A stretch of 64,000 nt of DNA from Heliocidaris tuberculata (Eukaryota > Echinodermata > Echinoidea > Camarodonta > Echinometridae), in contig CM046847.1 of the NCBI GenBank assembly GCA_025618425.1, forward strand, positions 7,553,033-7,617,032, given 5' to 3'. The notes under the pieces are model-generated. The model worked only from the letters and a program-made list of their open reading frames with translations, was not told where the DNA came from and did no database searches. Numbering within the stretch: position 1 is the first letter of the stretch; each line of letters starts with the position of its first letter. Position numbers and translations under genes: made by a program. Positions 37,043 to 50,518 of the stretch are shown here, piece by piece.

Positions 37043-37929
37043 GCATCTCAACAGCTTGTTTCCCCTAATCTTTCTTTGAATACTCCTGTCCAGCTAATCA
37101 GCACATATGAAGGACAACTAATTTGACTCCTGGCATAGCGCAGTATGTCCTCTCATCTCCTGCATCCAAGCTATATTTTATTTGAGGACAATGTATGATT
37201 TCTTGCCAATATCATCTGTCAAGCTCTAGGTTATTTACTCCATCATGAGTTAAACTGTACTAACATGTACTTTGCAAGTAATTACTTTGATGTCTGATTT
37301 TTTGTTTGTTTTCAGGCTAGTAATGACAAGTTTAAAACAGATGTACTGAATTTGATTTTTGAGAAATTTATAATACAGACTTGCAATAAAAAAATTTCTG
37401 CAAATGCTAACTGATTTTTTTTTTTTTGTTCTTGTATAAATGAAATGCTACAACATACACACTGTTTAGGGGTGATTACATGCACTGTACATGTATAAAA
37501 GTACGCTATATCAACAGAACGTACAGATCTTGCACACTGTTCATGATTGACAAGGATTTGCACCCAAGAACTTCATGTGCAGGTGTACTTCATCCACTTA
37601 CAGTGCTATTTTCTACATGGTACTTAGTAGAATGAGTGATTGCTCCAAACGGCACCTTAACAGCCTCCCAAACACTCGTCGCTCTTCAATAATCTCCTAT
37701 TACTGTACAATGTACCAATAATGTATCAAGTACATGTAGGTTTAGGAGGTTTAGATGCATTTATTGCACACAGGTACTCTTGGGTTTACACTGCTTTAAA
37801 TTGTTTCACATGTATATGTATCATCATACAGTAGATGTAACATATAAGGTGGTACAGTCAAAAGAGCTTTAGCAACCAGCTATATGAGAAGGCAATGGTA
37901 ATTGTATCACTTAAACAGTGTTTCTCATT

Positions 37930-38035
37930 GGAACCTGTATCATGGCAACCTGTATATAAAGACCACCTGCCTATAAAGACCACTTTTCTCCCTATAGTGG
38001 CCTTTAAATACATGAACACGTACAGGTTTCAATGT
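37930..38035. mobile_element. Dispersed GTGGTC-TTTAT repeat, copy F3 (fragment)
   Basis: Contains GGCAACCTGTATATAAAGAC, CACCTGCCTATAAAGACCAC and ACAGGTTTCAATG, a rearranged and partly inverted version of the F repeat phrases. Confidence 0.55.
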
Positions 38036-38149
38036 ATTTCCATGTTTTTAGTGTGCTCATGTGCTGAATGAAAAAATGAGTTACCATCTTAGTAAGATAG
38101 CATTTCAAAGCAAATCCTTTCAAGAGGAAATGAAAGTGGGCAAGGGGTA

Positions 38150-38525
38150 TATGTAGGAGAGAGGGAAGAGAGGAGGAGAGGGGGAAGAGAGGGGGAGGAG
38201 AGGGGGCAGGAGAGGGGGAAGGAGAGGGGCAGGAGAGGGGGAAGGAGAGGGGCAGGAGAGGGGCAGGAGAGGGGAAGGAGAGGGGCAGGAGAGGGGGAAG
38301 GAGAGGGGCAGGAGAGGGGCAGGAGAGGGGGAAGGAGAGGGGCAGGAGAGGGGGAAGGAGAGGGGCAGGAGAGGGGAGGAGAGGAGCAGGAGAGGGGTAG
38401 GAGAGGGGCAGGAGAGGGGCAGGAGAGGGACAGGAGAGGGGACAGGAGAGGGGTAGGAGAGGGGCAGGAGAGGGGTAGGAGAGGGGGCAGGAGAGGGGCA
38501 GGAGAGGGGCAGGAGAGGGGGAGTA
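38150..38525. repeat. G-rich minisatellite, 11-12-bp unit
   Basis: About 30 tandem units of variants of GGAGAGGGGCA / GGAGAGGGGGAA. On the attractin sense strand it is CTCCCC-rich; the long proline/leucine/serine frames across it are products of the repeat. The higher-order alternation of GCAGGAGAGGGG and GAAGGAGAGGGG units is visible. Confidence 0.95.
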
Positions 38526-39702
38526 GTATTGCATCTGAAAATCTACATAAAATGCAAGCAATTACATTGTTAAACATACATGTAACATCACAAATTTTGT
38601 TTGTTTTCTTTGTTATGCAACAGTGTTATGCAACAGTTAAGCAGGCATGAACAAGTACACTGTACAGCCCTACATGCAGATGATTCCAGGAGGGGTCTAG
38701 ACAACATATTACATCCACTCCATGTTTGTAATTCGATGTGAAACAGAATGAGAAATGTGGTGATATAAGAGCACTCAATCCAGATGCATTACAGCCCTTT
38801 CAATTCATTTAGAATGATATTGGTCACTTAAATGACACACTATCCGCCGAAGAAGGGAGCTTTCTTTTTCAATCTTATGCCATTTAACTTCTTTCTGTGG
38901 GAGAGCGCACTGCTCACTTGTCAAACATACACTAAAAATAGACCAATCATGTGCATGTGACACTTTCAATTCATCAGGTATGCTGTACATGTAAGGTATT
39001 TGTCATTTCAAGGGGGAGAAGCATTACATGTACACTGCACAAATGCAACTATCAAAATCTGGTTGAGACAAAACTTATTTAAGAAGAGCAATGCATTCAT
39101 CATATTATTTTGATGATCCATGATCACCCAAATTGAACTAGCAAAAATAATAGAGGAATTTTTTGTATCAGTAAAAATACTTTTTACAATTATTCTGAAA
39201 CATTTGAAGGAAGATTGAAGTAAAGTTGATAACGTTTTTCACAGCCGATAAGGATGAACAAAACACATTTCCCAAAAAGTAATGTGCTGGTCTATATTGT
39301 ACATGAAAATGCGACCTTTTTTCTCTCTCCTGAAATTTGAGTTGGGTTTGCTGGAAGTCAAGGAAATTATAAGGAAAATAGGACTGCCAATCTGAAAGGA
39401 ATAAGAATTCTTTTTCAACGAAAGCTCCCCTCCATACATTTTTTATTGGCAGGTCACTTTGCCAAAACGCATAAAAATCAAGAGATGCAAAAACGAAAGC
39501 CTCTACATATACATTGTACCTTTAATCAGAGTTAATTTCTTGAGACACAAGATAACAAGTGTCTCCTTCAATGTATGAGTGAACACAAGCCAGCAGGACA
39601 CCACCATTCACTCCTAATTTATGTGCAATTAAAATGTCACTCACTGACTGGCACTAACACATTATGGTTATTAATTTATGATGGTAATATGTGCCTCTCC
39701 CA

Positions 39703-39705
<3 letters not shown>

Positions 39706-39774
<69 letters not shown>
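39706..39774. repeat. CT microsatellite
   Basis: About 34 CT units followed by a short AT run and, about 60 bases on, a C run (39834-39847). Confidence 0.95.
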
Positions 39775-39784
<10 letters not shown>

Positions 39785-42700
39785 CTATATCTCCCTCCAT
39801 CCCCCTCTTTTTACATGTATCTCTCTCTTTCTTCCCCCCCCCCCCCCTTTGAGATGAAAAGCATCATAGAATTTATACCAACAGACATAGTGTATGGACA
39901 TTACAACAGTTACAGTATTTGCAAAGGTCACGTGTCAAAAAACTCAGATGCTCCTTTCTAGGTTTTTTTTTCTCTGATATCCTTCTGGGTACTTCATCCC
40001 TGGAGAAATTGCTTGTATATTCCTGACAGTACCACTTACAAAATAAGTAACCTTATTGATCAAGCATCCGAATATTCTGAAACCAAATCTCAGAGAGAAT
40101 AACCTTTAAGAAGGTTCTTTGGTTCATTTTTTTAGGGTAACAGTCACATCTGACCAGAACATACAGTACAGAATGTCCTCACTTTTTACATACTTTTTAG
40201 AGATGTGTATAGTTGAGAAGTCCTCGGTTCAGACCTAAATCGTTTAATCAAACGCTTTTCTAGCTTTTAATCACATAAATGCAGATCTATATACATAAAA
40301 GAGTTATATATAGGCCCTACTCTGAACAATTTCATAACCGAAACTGATTTCTGTGCGAATTTCCAATTAAATCTTTCACATTCAATCATGCTCTGTTTAC
40401 TTCCTCCTAAATGTATACTTTGGTAAAATGTATGTTATTTCCTTTTCCTGAACTGTGTTCTCTGCTCACACGGATGCGGGTGGGAATGAATATAAAATGT
40501 CAGATATAAAGTTAACAGTCAAATGTAGCCAGGATGCAGGAAGCTTGTAAAAATTGCTTTGGACCAATTAAAGATTATCATTTGTTGACCATGATTTTTT
40601 TTTAATTCAAATTCCAATGAAACCCATTCATTAATCATTACTCATTACCACATAGATAGTGAATCAAGTCAACTATAAATCGGGGATATTGCAGCAAGAA
40701 GGTCTACGTTATACCTAACTCTTGATATTGCAGTGACCCCCTGTCCCCTCCTAACAACTCCATTCCCACCCCTCTTTACCCCTAACTAGCTTTTACACAA
40801 CAATGTGTCAGATTTTATTTTTTTTTAATTTACAAAGAAAGCATGGCTTGAATTTGATAATTTATTGGATAATTTGACAGGCAGAAAAATTACATCCTCT
40901 ATACTTGTTTATAAAATGTGAAACTTGCTTGCAGCTGGGAGTTGATTCGTTTCGTGGCAATCGAAATTGTAGCTAATGACAGGCACAGCGTGACACCATA
41001 CAGACCCGTACCCAATGTCGCTACGGTTATCAAAATGCTATTACACATAAGAGCCAGTGGAGTAAAGCCATCATTCTCCCATTATAGCCAATTATTGCAT
41101 CGCTCACCTCCTGACGGCTTCAATCCCCCCCCCCCCCCTCTCCAAAACCCCTAATGGATTATCCCTAACAAGCTTCTGATAAACAGGGACAGATCAGCAA
41201 ATCAATTATGCATTGGGAGCCTCCAGATATGGATTTTGCAGGGGCTCTGCCAAATCATCTCTGCCAAACTTGGGTGTGATTAACAGAGGGAGGTAGGGAC
41301 ACAGCTCTGTAGAACAACCATCTATAAATTCTATGAAAATGGAAACTTCTGATACAGGTATAGAGACAGAGTCTTACCATTACTTAAACCACTAAAAGAG
41401 ACTTACACATTGAACAAAGATACACAAATCTTTGGAGAGAAAATATTCGGTCTTCACATATGGAAGTGTTTGACAAATTGAGGAGGTACATGTACATGTA
41501 TATTATATGGTCTGTATTTTACATTTCAGTATCGTATCATTGCTGTTAGTTCTGTATGTTTTTTTACAACAAGATCAATAGCCATCAGCAGGAGGAGGAC
41601 AGCCTCTAGAAATAGAGGGTTGAGCAGCCGGTGGAAAAAAATGATACAAACTAGAGCGAAGTTGTTCTGGTATTTGACAAAAGTCTCAACCTGAACAAGG
41701 ACACGTACATGTAACTACAAACAAACCATCACCTTGCAAATGTCAGCTAATCAATTATTCTTCTTTTCCCCTGTCCTGAGCAGGATGAGAAAGGTACCAA
41801 AGAGAGGATGATCCATCAAATCCTAGCTTGTTTACATCTGAAACACAAGCTATTTAGGTTTTACTTCTACATTAAAACAGGCATTTGTGGATTAAGGTGC
41901 TTTCAAAGCAGGGTAGTATTGCAGGCTAGATGGACATCCAGTCAGAAATAATTTGTAGTGTTTCTCTCCACTAGGGAGTCAACAACGATTCAATGTAAAC
42001 ATCCAAGTCCGGTAATGGTTTTGTAAACTGCCTGTATATTAGAATACATACAACATGACAAGTATACATGTATAAACGTGCCTACAAATTTAGTATTATG
42101 CATGTTATAAATGGGTGTTATTTTTTAATTACATGTACATGTATATCACCATTATGAAAATGAACCCATCTTGCCTCATTTTGATACAATGATACATTGA
42201 TACATATTGATACTGCTTTCTACTGAAAGTGTGCATTATTCTGACAGTTGAAATACATTCTAATGAATGTACACTGTATCTGCAGTTCAACATGTTGTCC
42301 TGACATAAAAGATGGGCCTTCTAATTGGCATTCTAAAGGTTGGCCAATCCTCATAAGAACATCATCTTGCTCTGGACAACCATGAAAGTTATATTTCAGA
42401 ACAATATTGTGCCTTTGATATGTATATGGTGCTCCAGAGCATAGTGTAATGATTCACATGATCAGTTAAGCCTGAAAAATCATATATTTTTTGGACAGCT
42501 CTTCTCATTGAAGTGTAAAAAGAAAGAAAGAAGAAAACTCCTCATTTTGCTTGGATTTTTCTGTTAAAAACTTACAATAATTGTGCTCATACTTTATTTG
42601 TATCATTATTAATATCACATATTTTGTTGTACTACAAAATCTAAAATACCGATGAAAATTGCTTCTGAGTACTCTTTAAGATTTTAGAAAACATAAACAG

Positions 42701-43078
42701 AACTCTTGCATTTCAGCAATGCAAACTAAAGCACATGATTTCCGCTGCCAAAATATAATATCTTGCATTCTTTAGCAGAATAGGATAATTAAGATACGGT
42801 CTCAATCATATTGATGGCTTGCTACAAATCTCTGCTTCTAATTGGAGGAAACAAAGGTTAGAGACCCTGAGTAGATATGTGTATCTACATTATATCAGCT
42901 CGTGTCATTTCCCTTTTCTTTGTTTATCTATTCATGGACAATTATTTCCAAACTGAAATGTAAATGATAGTACTGAACAGAGTGAAGGGTTCTGTTTTGT
43001 ACACATACAGAGGAAACTTGTTACAAAAGCTCTGCTATAACGATATAACAAGGTAATTTCACTGGTCTCCAGGTCTAT

Positions 43079-43599
43079 GACCCCGTTCTCATTACGAGAT
43101 TGGAAAGTGGATCGCTCCATCGTGGATCGCGCCAGGGCGGTCCACTGGCACGCTGCTGGCACGCCGCGGGTTCACACCTGCAGAGGGTAGCGCGATCTAT
43201 CGTCACTCTTTTTTTCAGGGTTCTTGTTGCCATGACATCTGACGTAATGGGGTCAACGTTTTTGCGCGTAATTCGATTCGGCTTAACGCTAGCGATCTAT
43301 ACCGACTGTATACTGTACGCTATATGCGAGCTGTATCCTTACATTGTAAACACTTCCTCGGTCACGGCGTACTTCCGGCGTACTTCGCATCTTCCTGTTC
43401 TCACTACAAAAGAGAGATCGATCTAGCGCACGCTAGATCGCGCTATCTCTCGTAGACCACCTCCCAGAGGTGGTCCGGTTTGGGATCGCTGTGGATCGCC
43501 CTGGATCGCGCCGGAACGACGTCGCCGCGTTTTCACCATAGAGGTGGCGCGATCTAGCGCGCACTAGATCGCTCTATCCCTTGTAATGAGAACGGGGTC
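43079..43599. mobile_element. MITE with GACCCCGTTCTCATTAC ends and GATC-rich interior
   Basis: About 521 bp with inverted ends GACCCCGTTCTCATTACGAG and CTTGTAATGAGAACGGGGTC, flanked by TAT on both sides (a possible 3-bp target duplication). The interior is unusually CpG- and GATCG-rich and packed with palindromes such as CTAGCGCACGCTAG, GATCTAGCGC and CCACCTC..GAGGTGG. No protein-like frame. Confidence 0.85.
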
Positions 43600-44732
43600 T
43601 ATGTCTTGTGTAAGTTAGTCTCTACTGGAGGGGTGCTCTGCATGGAGGTGCCTAGATTGGACTGAGCTCTATAACAAGCTACCTGTAATTGCACTGCCTC
43701 ACTCCTCCTTCAGTCCCTTTAGCTTTTCTCTCCCCTCTTCTTTGTAAACTTCTTGTGCAACATTTTAAAATTGTGATCATCTTAAATGTAGTTAATGTAT
43801 GTCAATGGTATAGAGTTTATGTTAATTTATACTGTATTATTGGTATTCATTTAAATGCACCTGCAACCTTTAAACGTCCGAAAGCAAAAAAAAAGGTTTT
43901 TTTTTTTTCATGGCAATAAATTATCTTTAACATTGAATCTTGAATCCTGAATTTTTATGTTCTGTTATTGTTTTTACCCTGATATCAGGAGATTCCTGAT
44001 AAAACAAGGTAATTTTCATGGTCCCAAGGTCCTCAATATAGTGATTTTCCACTGCAGTTTATTACTACATGTACCTGTTACTCTCTCTTCATCTCTTTCC
44101 CTCACAAATAAAGGGAAAAGCAGCATACATAATATGTACACAGGAATGTCTAAGCTTTATTTCATTAATTTGATATAAGCCATTCAAAGCATGTAGACAT
44201 ACATTCTACTTTACAAGTTCTGTTCTTGTGTATTATACAACACAATCCTAAATGACCTTGTCAAGTTTTCTGATAACAGATTAATTTCTGATGAAAACAT
44301 AAAAAGAAGGTTCCTATGATAAAAAGCTATATAGTTCAAATTTAATGCTCCTTTTATAATCAACCATTCTCTCAAGTTAGGATCTATATGAGCATGTATT
44401 ATGCAGGCTTAAAAGCTTAATTTCTGTGAACTTATTCGTTTTAATGGTCCATTATGGCCTCAAATAGTGATTATTCTAAAATGACAACAAATCTCAAAAA
44501 GATAAACAACGAGCAGTTGAATCAACTGCAGTACAATGACGTACATGTGTGTACATGGATGTGCAGTATGTACATTGTAACCTTAACTCAACATCTTGGG
44601 GCAAATTATTCAAACAGCTAGAATTTCAGAACGAAAAGTATTCAGTTCATGAATGTGAACTGGCAGCCTCCAGAGCCCCTTCATGAGGGAAATAATATCA
44701 TCAGTCTTCCTCATGAAAAATCTAAAACTTGT

Positions 44733-45364
44733 TTGTTCACACTAGACGAAATTTATACAAAAGTCGTACAACAAAACATTGTATAACGAATCATCGTTCA
44801 GTGAAAAAAGGGGCATACACAGATTTAAAAAGTATCCTATAACATTGTAAAAAGATCCTAGTTTTGAAGAGGTCAGCTGATGTTTAGTGTCAGCTTATAT
44901 CATGGTATTGCTTGAGGATAAAAGATGACGTACAGCTGGCCAATCATATATCGGTGTGCATTCACTATAGGCCCCGCCCAGTTATATGGTTCTTGTACAA
45001 TATCCCCACTTTCACACTGGGGTAAAATTTGTTGTATGAATACTACGTATAGTTAATACATGTACATCATGTATTTTAACTGTCTGAACATCGTATAGAT
45101 GCAACGTCGCATCTACATGTATACGATGATCAGGGCAGCGTATACATGTAGATATACAATATAGAGGAGGCAAAAAATCTGTGTGTGTGAACGGATTTAC
45201 GATGTACAACATATAAATGTGGGCGGAGCAAAGACCGGGTGTGCGCTTTGTTTGATATGACGTGACCGTCTCAGCTTATTTCCGCAATGAATGTTGTAAA
45301 GATCACACCAAAATGTTCTCTGTGTGCTGTACTCATACAACAAATTTTACTCGGGTGTGAACAA
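44733..45364. mobile_element. Element L, complete copy with TTGTTCACAC ends
   Basis: About 632 bp with inverted ends TTGTTCACACTAGACGAAAT and TTTTACTCGGGTGTGAACAA. The interior has inverted AAATTTGTTG-type segments and the landmark GCCCCGCCCAGTTATATGG shared with 19456. No transposase. Confidence 0.78.
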
Positions 45365-47169
45365 CAGAAGTGGAACCCGATTCTTATTAAGTCTTCATTT
45401 GAGAGAATGAGCTCCATTTCTGTAATTGTAGTTTTTGTATAGCTTTACAATGAATTCTGCTAATTTGAATGGGGAGTTGGTATGCATCCAAGTCCCAATC
45501 CATTTCATAGCCTTTTGATGCAGGCAACCAATCTAGTAATTGATGCATACAATAAGGCAGGATACCTGAATGCAATTTGTGCACAAAATGTATACACTGT
45601 GCATTAGGTTTAATTGAGGGTAATTACTTAAAGATATCAAAGAATTAAATCGCATGTAACGTTCGAATGGAAGGTTGAGTTTTGGGAAAGGTGAAAAATA
45701 ATATGTTAGCTTTCTCATTCCTTTTATGTCAGTTTGGAAGAACATCATAGTAGAAATGTCCCCTAAAAAGGATTTCTCTTCAAATGCCCTTATATTTGAA
45801 GTATGACGAGAAACGGCTGAAGTGTGCAGCCGAACATTCATGCCACATCTGTGTGCAGTCCTTTATACCCATTTCTGTGTGAAGTCCCTTATACCCATTT
45901 CTGTGTGCAGTGCATGTGCTTTTGAGCGAGTCTGGGTTGATTTCTTATCATTTTGATGATTCTAAAACCTCACAGTATCCTTATTTAGACATGACTAACC
46001 TTTCCCAATTGCTTCCATACGGTTTCTTTCACAATGTCGCATGACCAGAACTCAAGTTTATCTTTAAAGGCTCGTCTGAATATGCAGCGGTAAACCACCA
46101 CCAAAAAAAACAAAACATGATTATTAAAAGTGTACTTCTGTATCTCATAACACACAGATAAGTGAGTATGAATAGGACCTTTGTTACGTCATGCATCCCC
46201 ACTTGCCATTTATTTTTTAATAATACACAAAAAAAAAATCAACAAGTTTACTGCTGCATACGTGAATGAGCTTTTATGCAGCATATAGTACTATACAAGA
46301 GAAATTGAATGATGCAAAAAACATGAAATTCTAATGTGCACTCCAATAGTATTCATGGACAGCTGAACAAATTAATGATGTTTTCGTAAAAATGTAAAAT
46401 AAACATCCACGAAAGGTTAAGGGGAGCAAACACACATTTACACTGTATAGGCCTACTAATTTGTTTTCATAATCTCTCTCACTTTAAACAGCAGGAAACA
46501 ATTTTCTATAATTTTGATCAAAGCACTGTGTAGAAATTGAGACACCGGCTACATGTAAGAGACATTTATTGTCCTTGAGCAAAATTCTGGGAATATTAAA
46601 AGAATTCATCACAACTAGAGAGTACAGACATCTACAAGCATGTATGTACATATACTGCTTTGTAACTGAATAAGACCAGAAATGTAAAGAAAAAAAGTAC
46701 AGGTTATAAAAGATACATGTACCATACTTTCTAAGTTTGCGACCAGATTGTAATCAAACTCTACAGACGGTCAATCAAATCTCTAAAAATAAAACTGGTG
46801 ACGCACATGTCCATACATGCCAATTCACTGCCAGAATACGCATGGGAACCATCATATTAATCCAAATATTCTATGAAATGATTCCGCTCTCCATGTTATG
46901 AAAAATGCATTCCATCGCATTCCACGTACTCGATATGATTACCGCCGGGGACACTGAAAGTTGCCGCGCAAACGTTCATGTTGATAAACGCTTGCGGGTA
47001 CGCTCCTGTACAAACAATCGAAGGGACAGATCGTGCATGTTTCTATAGCACACTGATAAAGAAGAAGTATAGTGAGGATTTCAATCTTCATTTCCGAGGC
47101 AGAACTTAATTAGGAGGTGGAGAGTAATCGGTTTAGGTGGTGATGGTTTGGACAACCTGATTTCTTGGA

Positions 47170-47600
47170 TGATTGGAGGGATGTTGTCCTTCTTGACAGC
47201 CCCTATTACTGATGCATCTTCAGCATCTGGGTGTAATGCTTCATCTAGCATAGGCAACACAGGCTGTATGTATCGAGGAGTGTCAATCTATAGATGTCTG
47301 GGGCAAAGTCCCCCCCCCCCCCCCACCCCCCTCCTCCAATAGTAAGGAGAAAAGATTGTATTCTATGTTCTACGCTGAAACACTGCATAAATTGCTGATT
47401 AAACTGTTCACTGCCCCCTCCCCCTATCCTTGACAGCCCCCGTTACTTGTGCATCTTCTGCATCTAGGTGTAAGCCTTCATCATGCATACAGGCATTTCT
47501 AAGGCAACACAGGTTGTACGTACATGTATGTGTTGAGAGGTGTCAAGTGTGGGGTGTAAAGGGGGAAGTTGCACCTCTCCCTTCCCTCAATAATATAAAA
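47170..47600 (+). repeat. Tandem duplication, about 255-bp period
   Basis: The phrases TCTTGACAGCCCC, TGATGCATCTTCAGCATCTG, GGCAACACAGGCTGTA and GAGTGTCAA recur from 47430 with about 10-15% changes and a small insertion. C-rich runs close both units. No coding signature. Confidence 0.8.
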
Positions 47601-48461
47601 GTGGACCAATACAATTTCAGAGTATACTCAAAGAAAAAAAAAGGTATCAATGAAAACATGTGTACATAATACTGTACATGGAAGAGCAATTGGGGCTCCA
47701 CGGAGGAACATAAGGAACTTGGTAGCTCACGATGGGCATGCTTTTACATCATGTCAGAAACTATTAATAATTTCTAATCAAAATACTAGCCTCCGCGTCA
47801 GTTGCCATTGCTTTTGACCTAATTCTGAGGTCACACTCCTGACTGTACTTTGAACCATACAATGTATGACGTACATGTAAAGAATTCATACATGTCTTAA
47901 CTGTACATGGAGCCTATGATGAGATCTACCCAGCTGCACACATATTTGTTAGCAATTAACAAGGATTTCTACTTGTAATCAACAAAAGGACAGCTGACCA
48001 CAAACCTTTTCCTCATTGTCATTTCCTGTAATTGTGAATGCTCTACATTTACATGCAAATCATTAGTTTTGGGGCAATTCATTAGGAACACAAAACAAAA
48101 CACAAAATGTAGATGTAAAAATGACCTTTACCCTTCTGTGGCAACAAGCTTCAAGCCCATAGTCTGAAGAAGTATAAAGATAGCATTTTATCACATTCCT
48201 TCAATATTTTAGTTCACTAATATCAAGATACAGTTACTAATTAGTTATTGCTTTTTTTTCAATTCGAAAGTATGTGTACAATGTACATGTACATGTATTA
48301 AACAAAAAAAAAGAAAGAAAGAAAGAAAAAGAAATGGGGCAATCTGATTCAGATCTTGGGTCACAAATAAACGAACATCATTTTTCCTTTGTTTTCCTAA
48401 ACCCCTGTCACACATGTATAATGAGCTTGATTTAATAAGTCTATTGATTTCATCTACATAA

Positions 48462-48655
48462 GTAAAACCTGTATTTACAGACAACTCAAAGGAGGAGACA
48501 AGAAATGCACCTTTAATGAGCAGATGGTCTTGATGGAGAGGTTTGTTTTTACATGTTTCAAAGGGACATGCTAGTCAATGGAAACAAAAAATTGGGTTTT
48601 GATAGACAAGTGGTATTTCTACCCAGGTGGTCTCTAAGGCATGTTTACTGTATAA
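48462..48655 (+). mobile_element. Dispersed GTGGTC repeat, copy F4 (diverged)
   Basis: Diverged copy with AAAACCTGTATTTACAGACA, GAGCAGATGGTCTTGATG and CAGGTGGTCTCTAAGGCATG in the order seen in F2. Confidence 0.65.
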
Positions 48656-49893
48656 GATATACAGGAAGACATTCTATTTCCTTATTTTTGTAACCCTTGC
48701 CATTATACATGCATCAGCTTCACAGTTCTATTGACTCACATGTACAATGTACGAGTTCTGCCTATAGTATTGAGAGGGTTACTATACATGTCCAAATTTG
48801 GCATAGTATTGTGTAGCATCAAAATGAAGCGCTGTCAGACCTATTCAATCAAAAAGGGAGCAGCCTTGGACAATGGGGAATATGGGATGAGCGTGTTTAT
48901 TCTATTTATGAAATGACATAAGTGGATGCCTTTGCAAATTTTGCACACTGCCAGGTACAGGATGGCGCAGATATTGCGCTGTAAATAGTCAGGCGGGTGA
49001 AATATGTAAACAGACGTACACGTAGAATGACAACATCAGACTTTGACCAATATGGAGTACTGCACTGCCTTGCACCACCACCCAACTGCATTAATATGCA
49101 ATTAGAGTGATAAAAATACTAAGAGTGATCTGTCTATAAATTTGATTTTATCACACATTCTGTGATTTTATAGCCTTCCTACAGTCTAGGATACAGAAAA
49201 GATAGAATATTAGAATTCATCACTCATGTGTGTGTACATAACAACTTACCAACTTATAAAAAGCCTAAAATGATGTGTGCTTATTTTATCAACCTCATTT
49301 CAACAAATAAGGAAGTGGTAGAATACAAACACAACGATAATGCATTTTCAGGAAGTACTAAATTAAAAAAATAAATAAACAATCCTCTTCATATCTTTGC
49401 AACAAGTAGTTTGGATACCTGAGAAAGAAATGAATGAGTCAAACCATCATTTGATAATGTAATTTTAAAACTGAATCAGTGAAAATTAACTGAATCAAGA
49501 TGATCAAGCTCCAAGTCTACAGCCATAACAGGTTAGAATATTCTATGGTGAAATAAAAAGTTCTTGCAAAAGAACCAGATCTACCAATTTTTTGCCAAAT
49601 ATTTCTCCATTAAATAATTTTTTGTTTTTCAAAATCTTCATGATTTCATTAGCTTTTTACTAGAAAAAAAAAGTACAGAAAAAAAAAGAATCAGATACTC
49701 TAAAAGTTTTAATAAAAATCTCCCAAACTATGTATAAAATGTTATTTTGTAAAAGAAAAGAGGAGTTGTGAATTTTCTTACATACCACACCGAATTAGAA
49801 AATGTCTATTAAAACGCAAATTCTACAATGTGCATATTTGCAAGTTCAAATACAAATGTAGCAAGGGCACGCAAATAAGAAGTTGTAGCTGCA

Positions 49894-50480
49894 TTAAAGG
49901 AAACCAAAACCCAAGGAGAGAATCAATGTTATTGGAAAGTGAAAATTCAGAGAAGCACTTTACAAAAAGTTTCATTAAAATTGGTTAAAAAATGAGAGAG
50001 TTATGGAAGTTTGAAAAGTCTCATTTTACTTTCTATGGGGATCCTCAAATTGGCAAAATTGCTTCAAAATGGCTGATTTTGTGAACAACTCTCCATTTGT
50101 TTTGTACACAGATTTTCAGATTTTCCCCATTATCTTTCAAGGTGCAGTTAATCTCCTTCTGAGCTCAACATATATAGTGGGAAAATGTATTTTACACCAC
50201 ATATGTCGAGTTCAGGAGGAGACAAGGAGCACCCTGAGAGATAATGGGGAAAATCTGAAAATCTGTGTACAAAACAAATGGAGAGTTGTTAACAAAATCA
50301 GCCATTTTGAAGCAATTTTGCCAATTTGAGGATCCCCAGAGAAAGTAAAACGAGACTTTTCAAACTTCCATAACTCTCTCATTTTTTAACCAATTTTAAT
50401 GAAACTTTTTGTAAAGTGCTTCTCTGAATTTTCACTTTCCAATAACATTGATTCTCTCCTTGGGTTTTGGTTTCCTTTAA
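49894..50480. mobile_element. Foldback element D1 with roughly 245-bp arms
   Basis: TTAA-bounded, 587 bp. The left arm (49898 to about 50143) and right arm (about 50230-50476) are near-perfect inverted copies, from AGGAAACCAAAACCCAAGGA to ACAGATTTTCAGATTTTCCC, around a loop of about 85 bases. It resembles the D2 and D3 family in the AGAGTTATGGAAGTTTGAAA-type segments. Confidence 0.9.
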
Positions 50481-50518
50481 GATCTTGCATACACCACCAG
50501 CCACATCATGCATCTTAT

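Noticed and set aside
38004..38577. Proline/leucine/serine-rich frames of 160-185 codons on the minus strand
   Set aside because: Open only because the 11-12-bp minisatellite lacks stops in several frames at once; two overlapping frames look equally good, which indicates composition, not coding.
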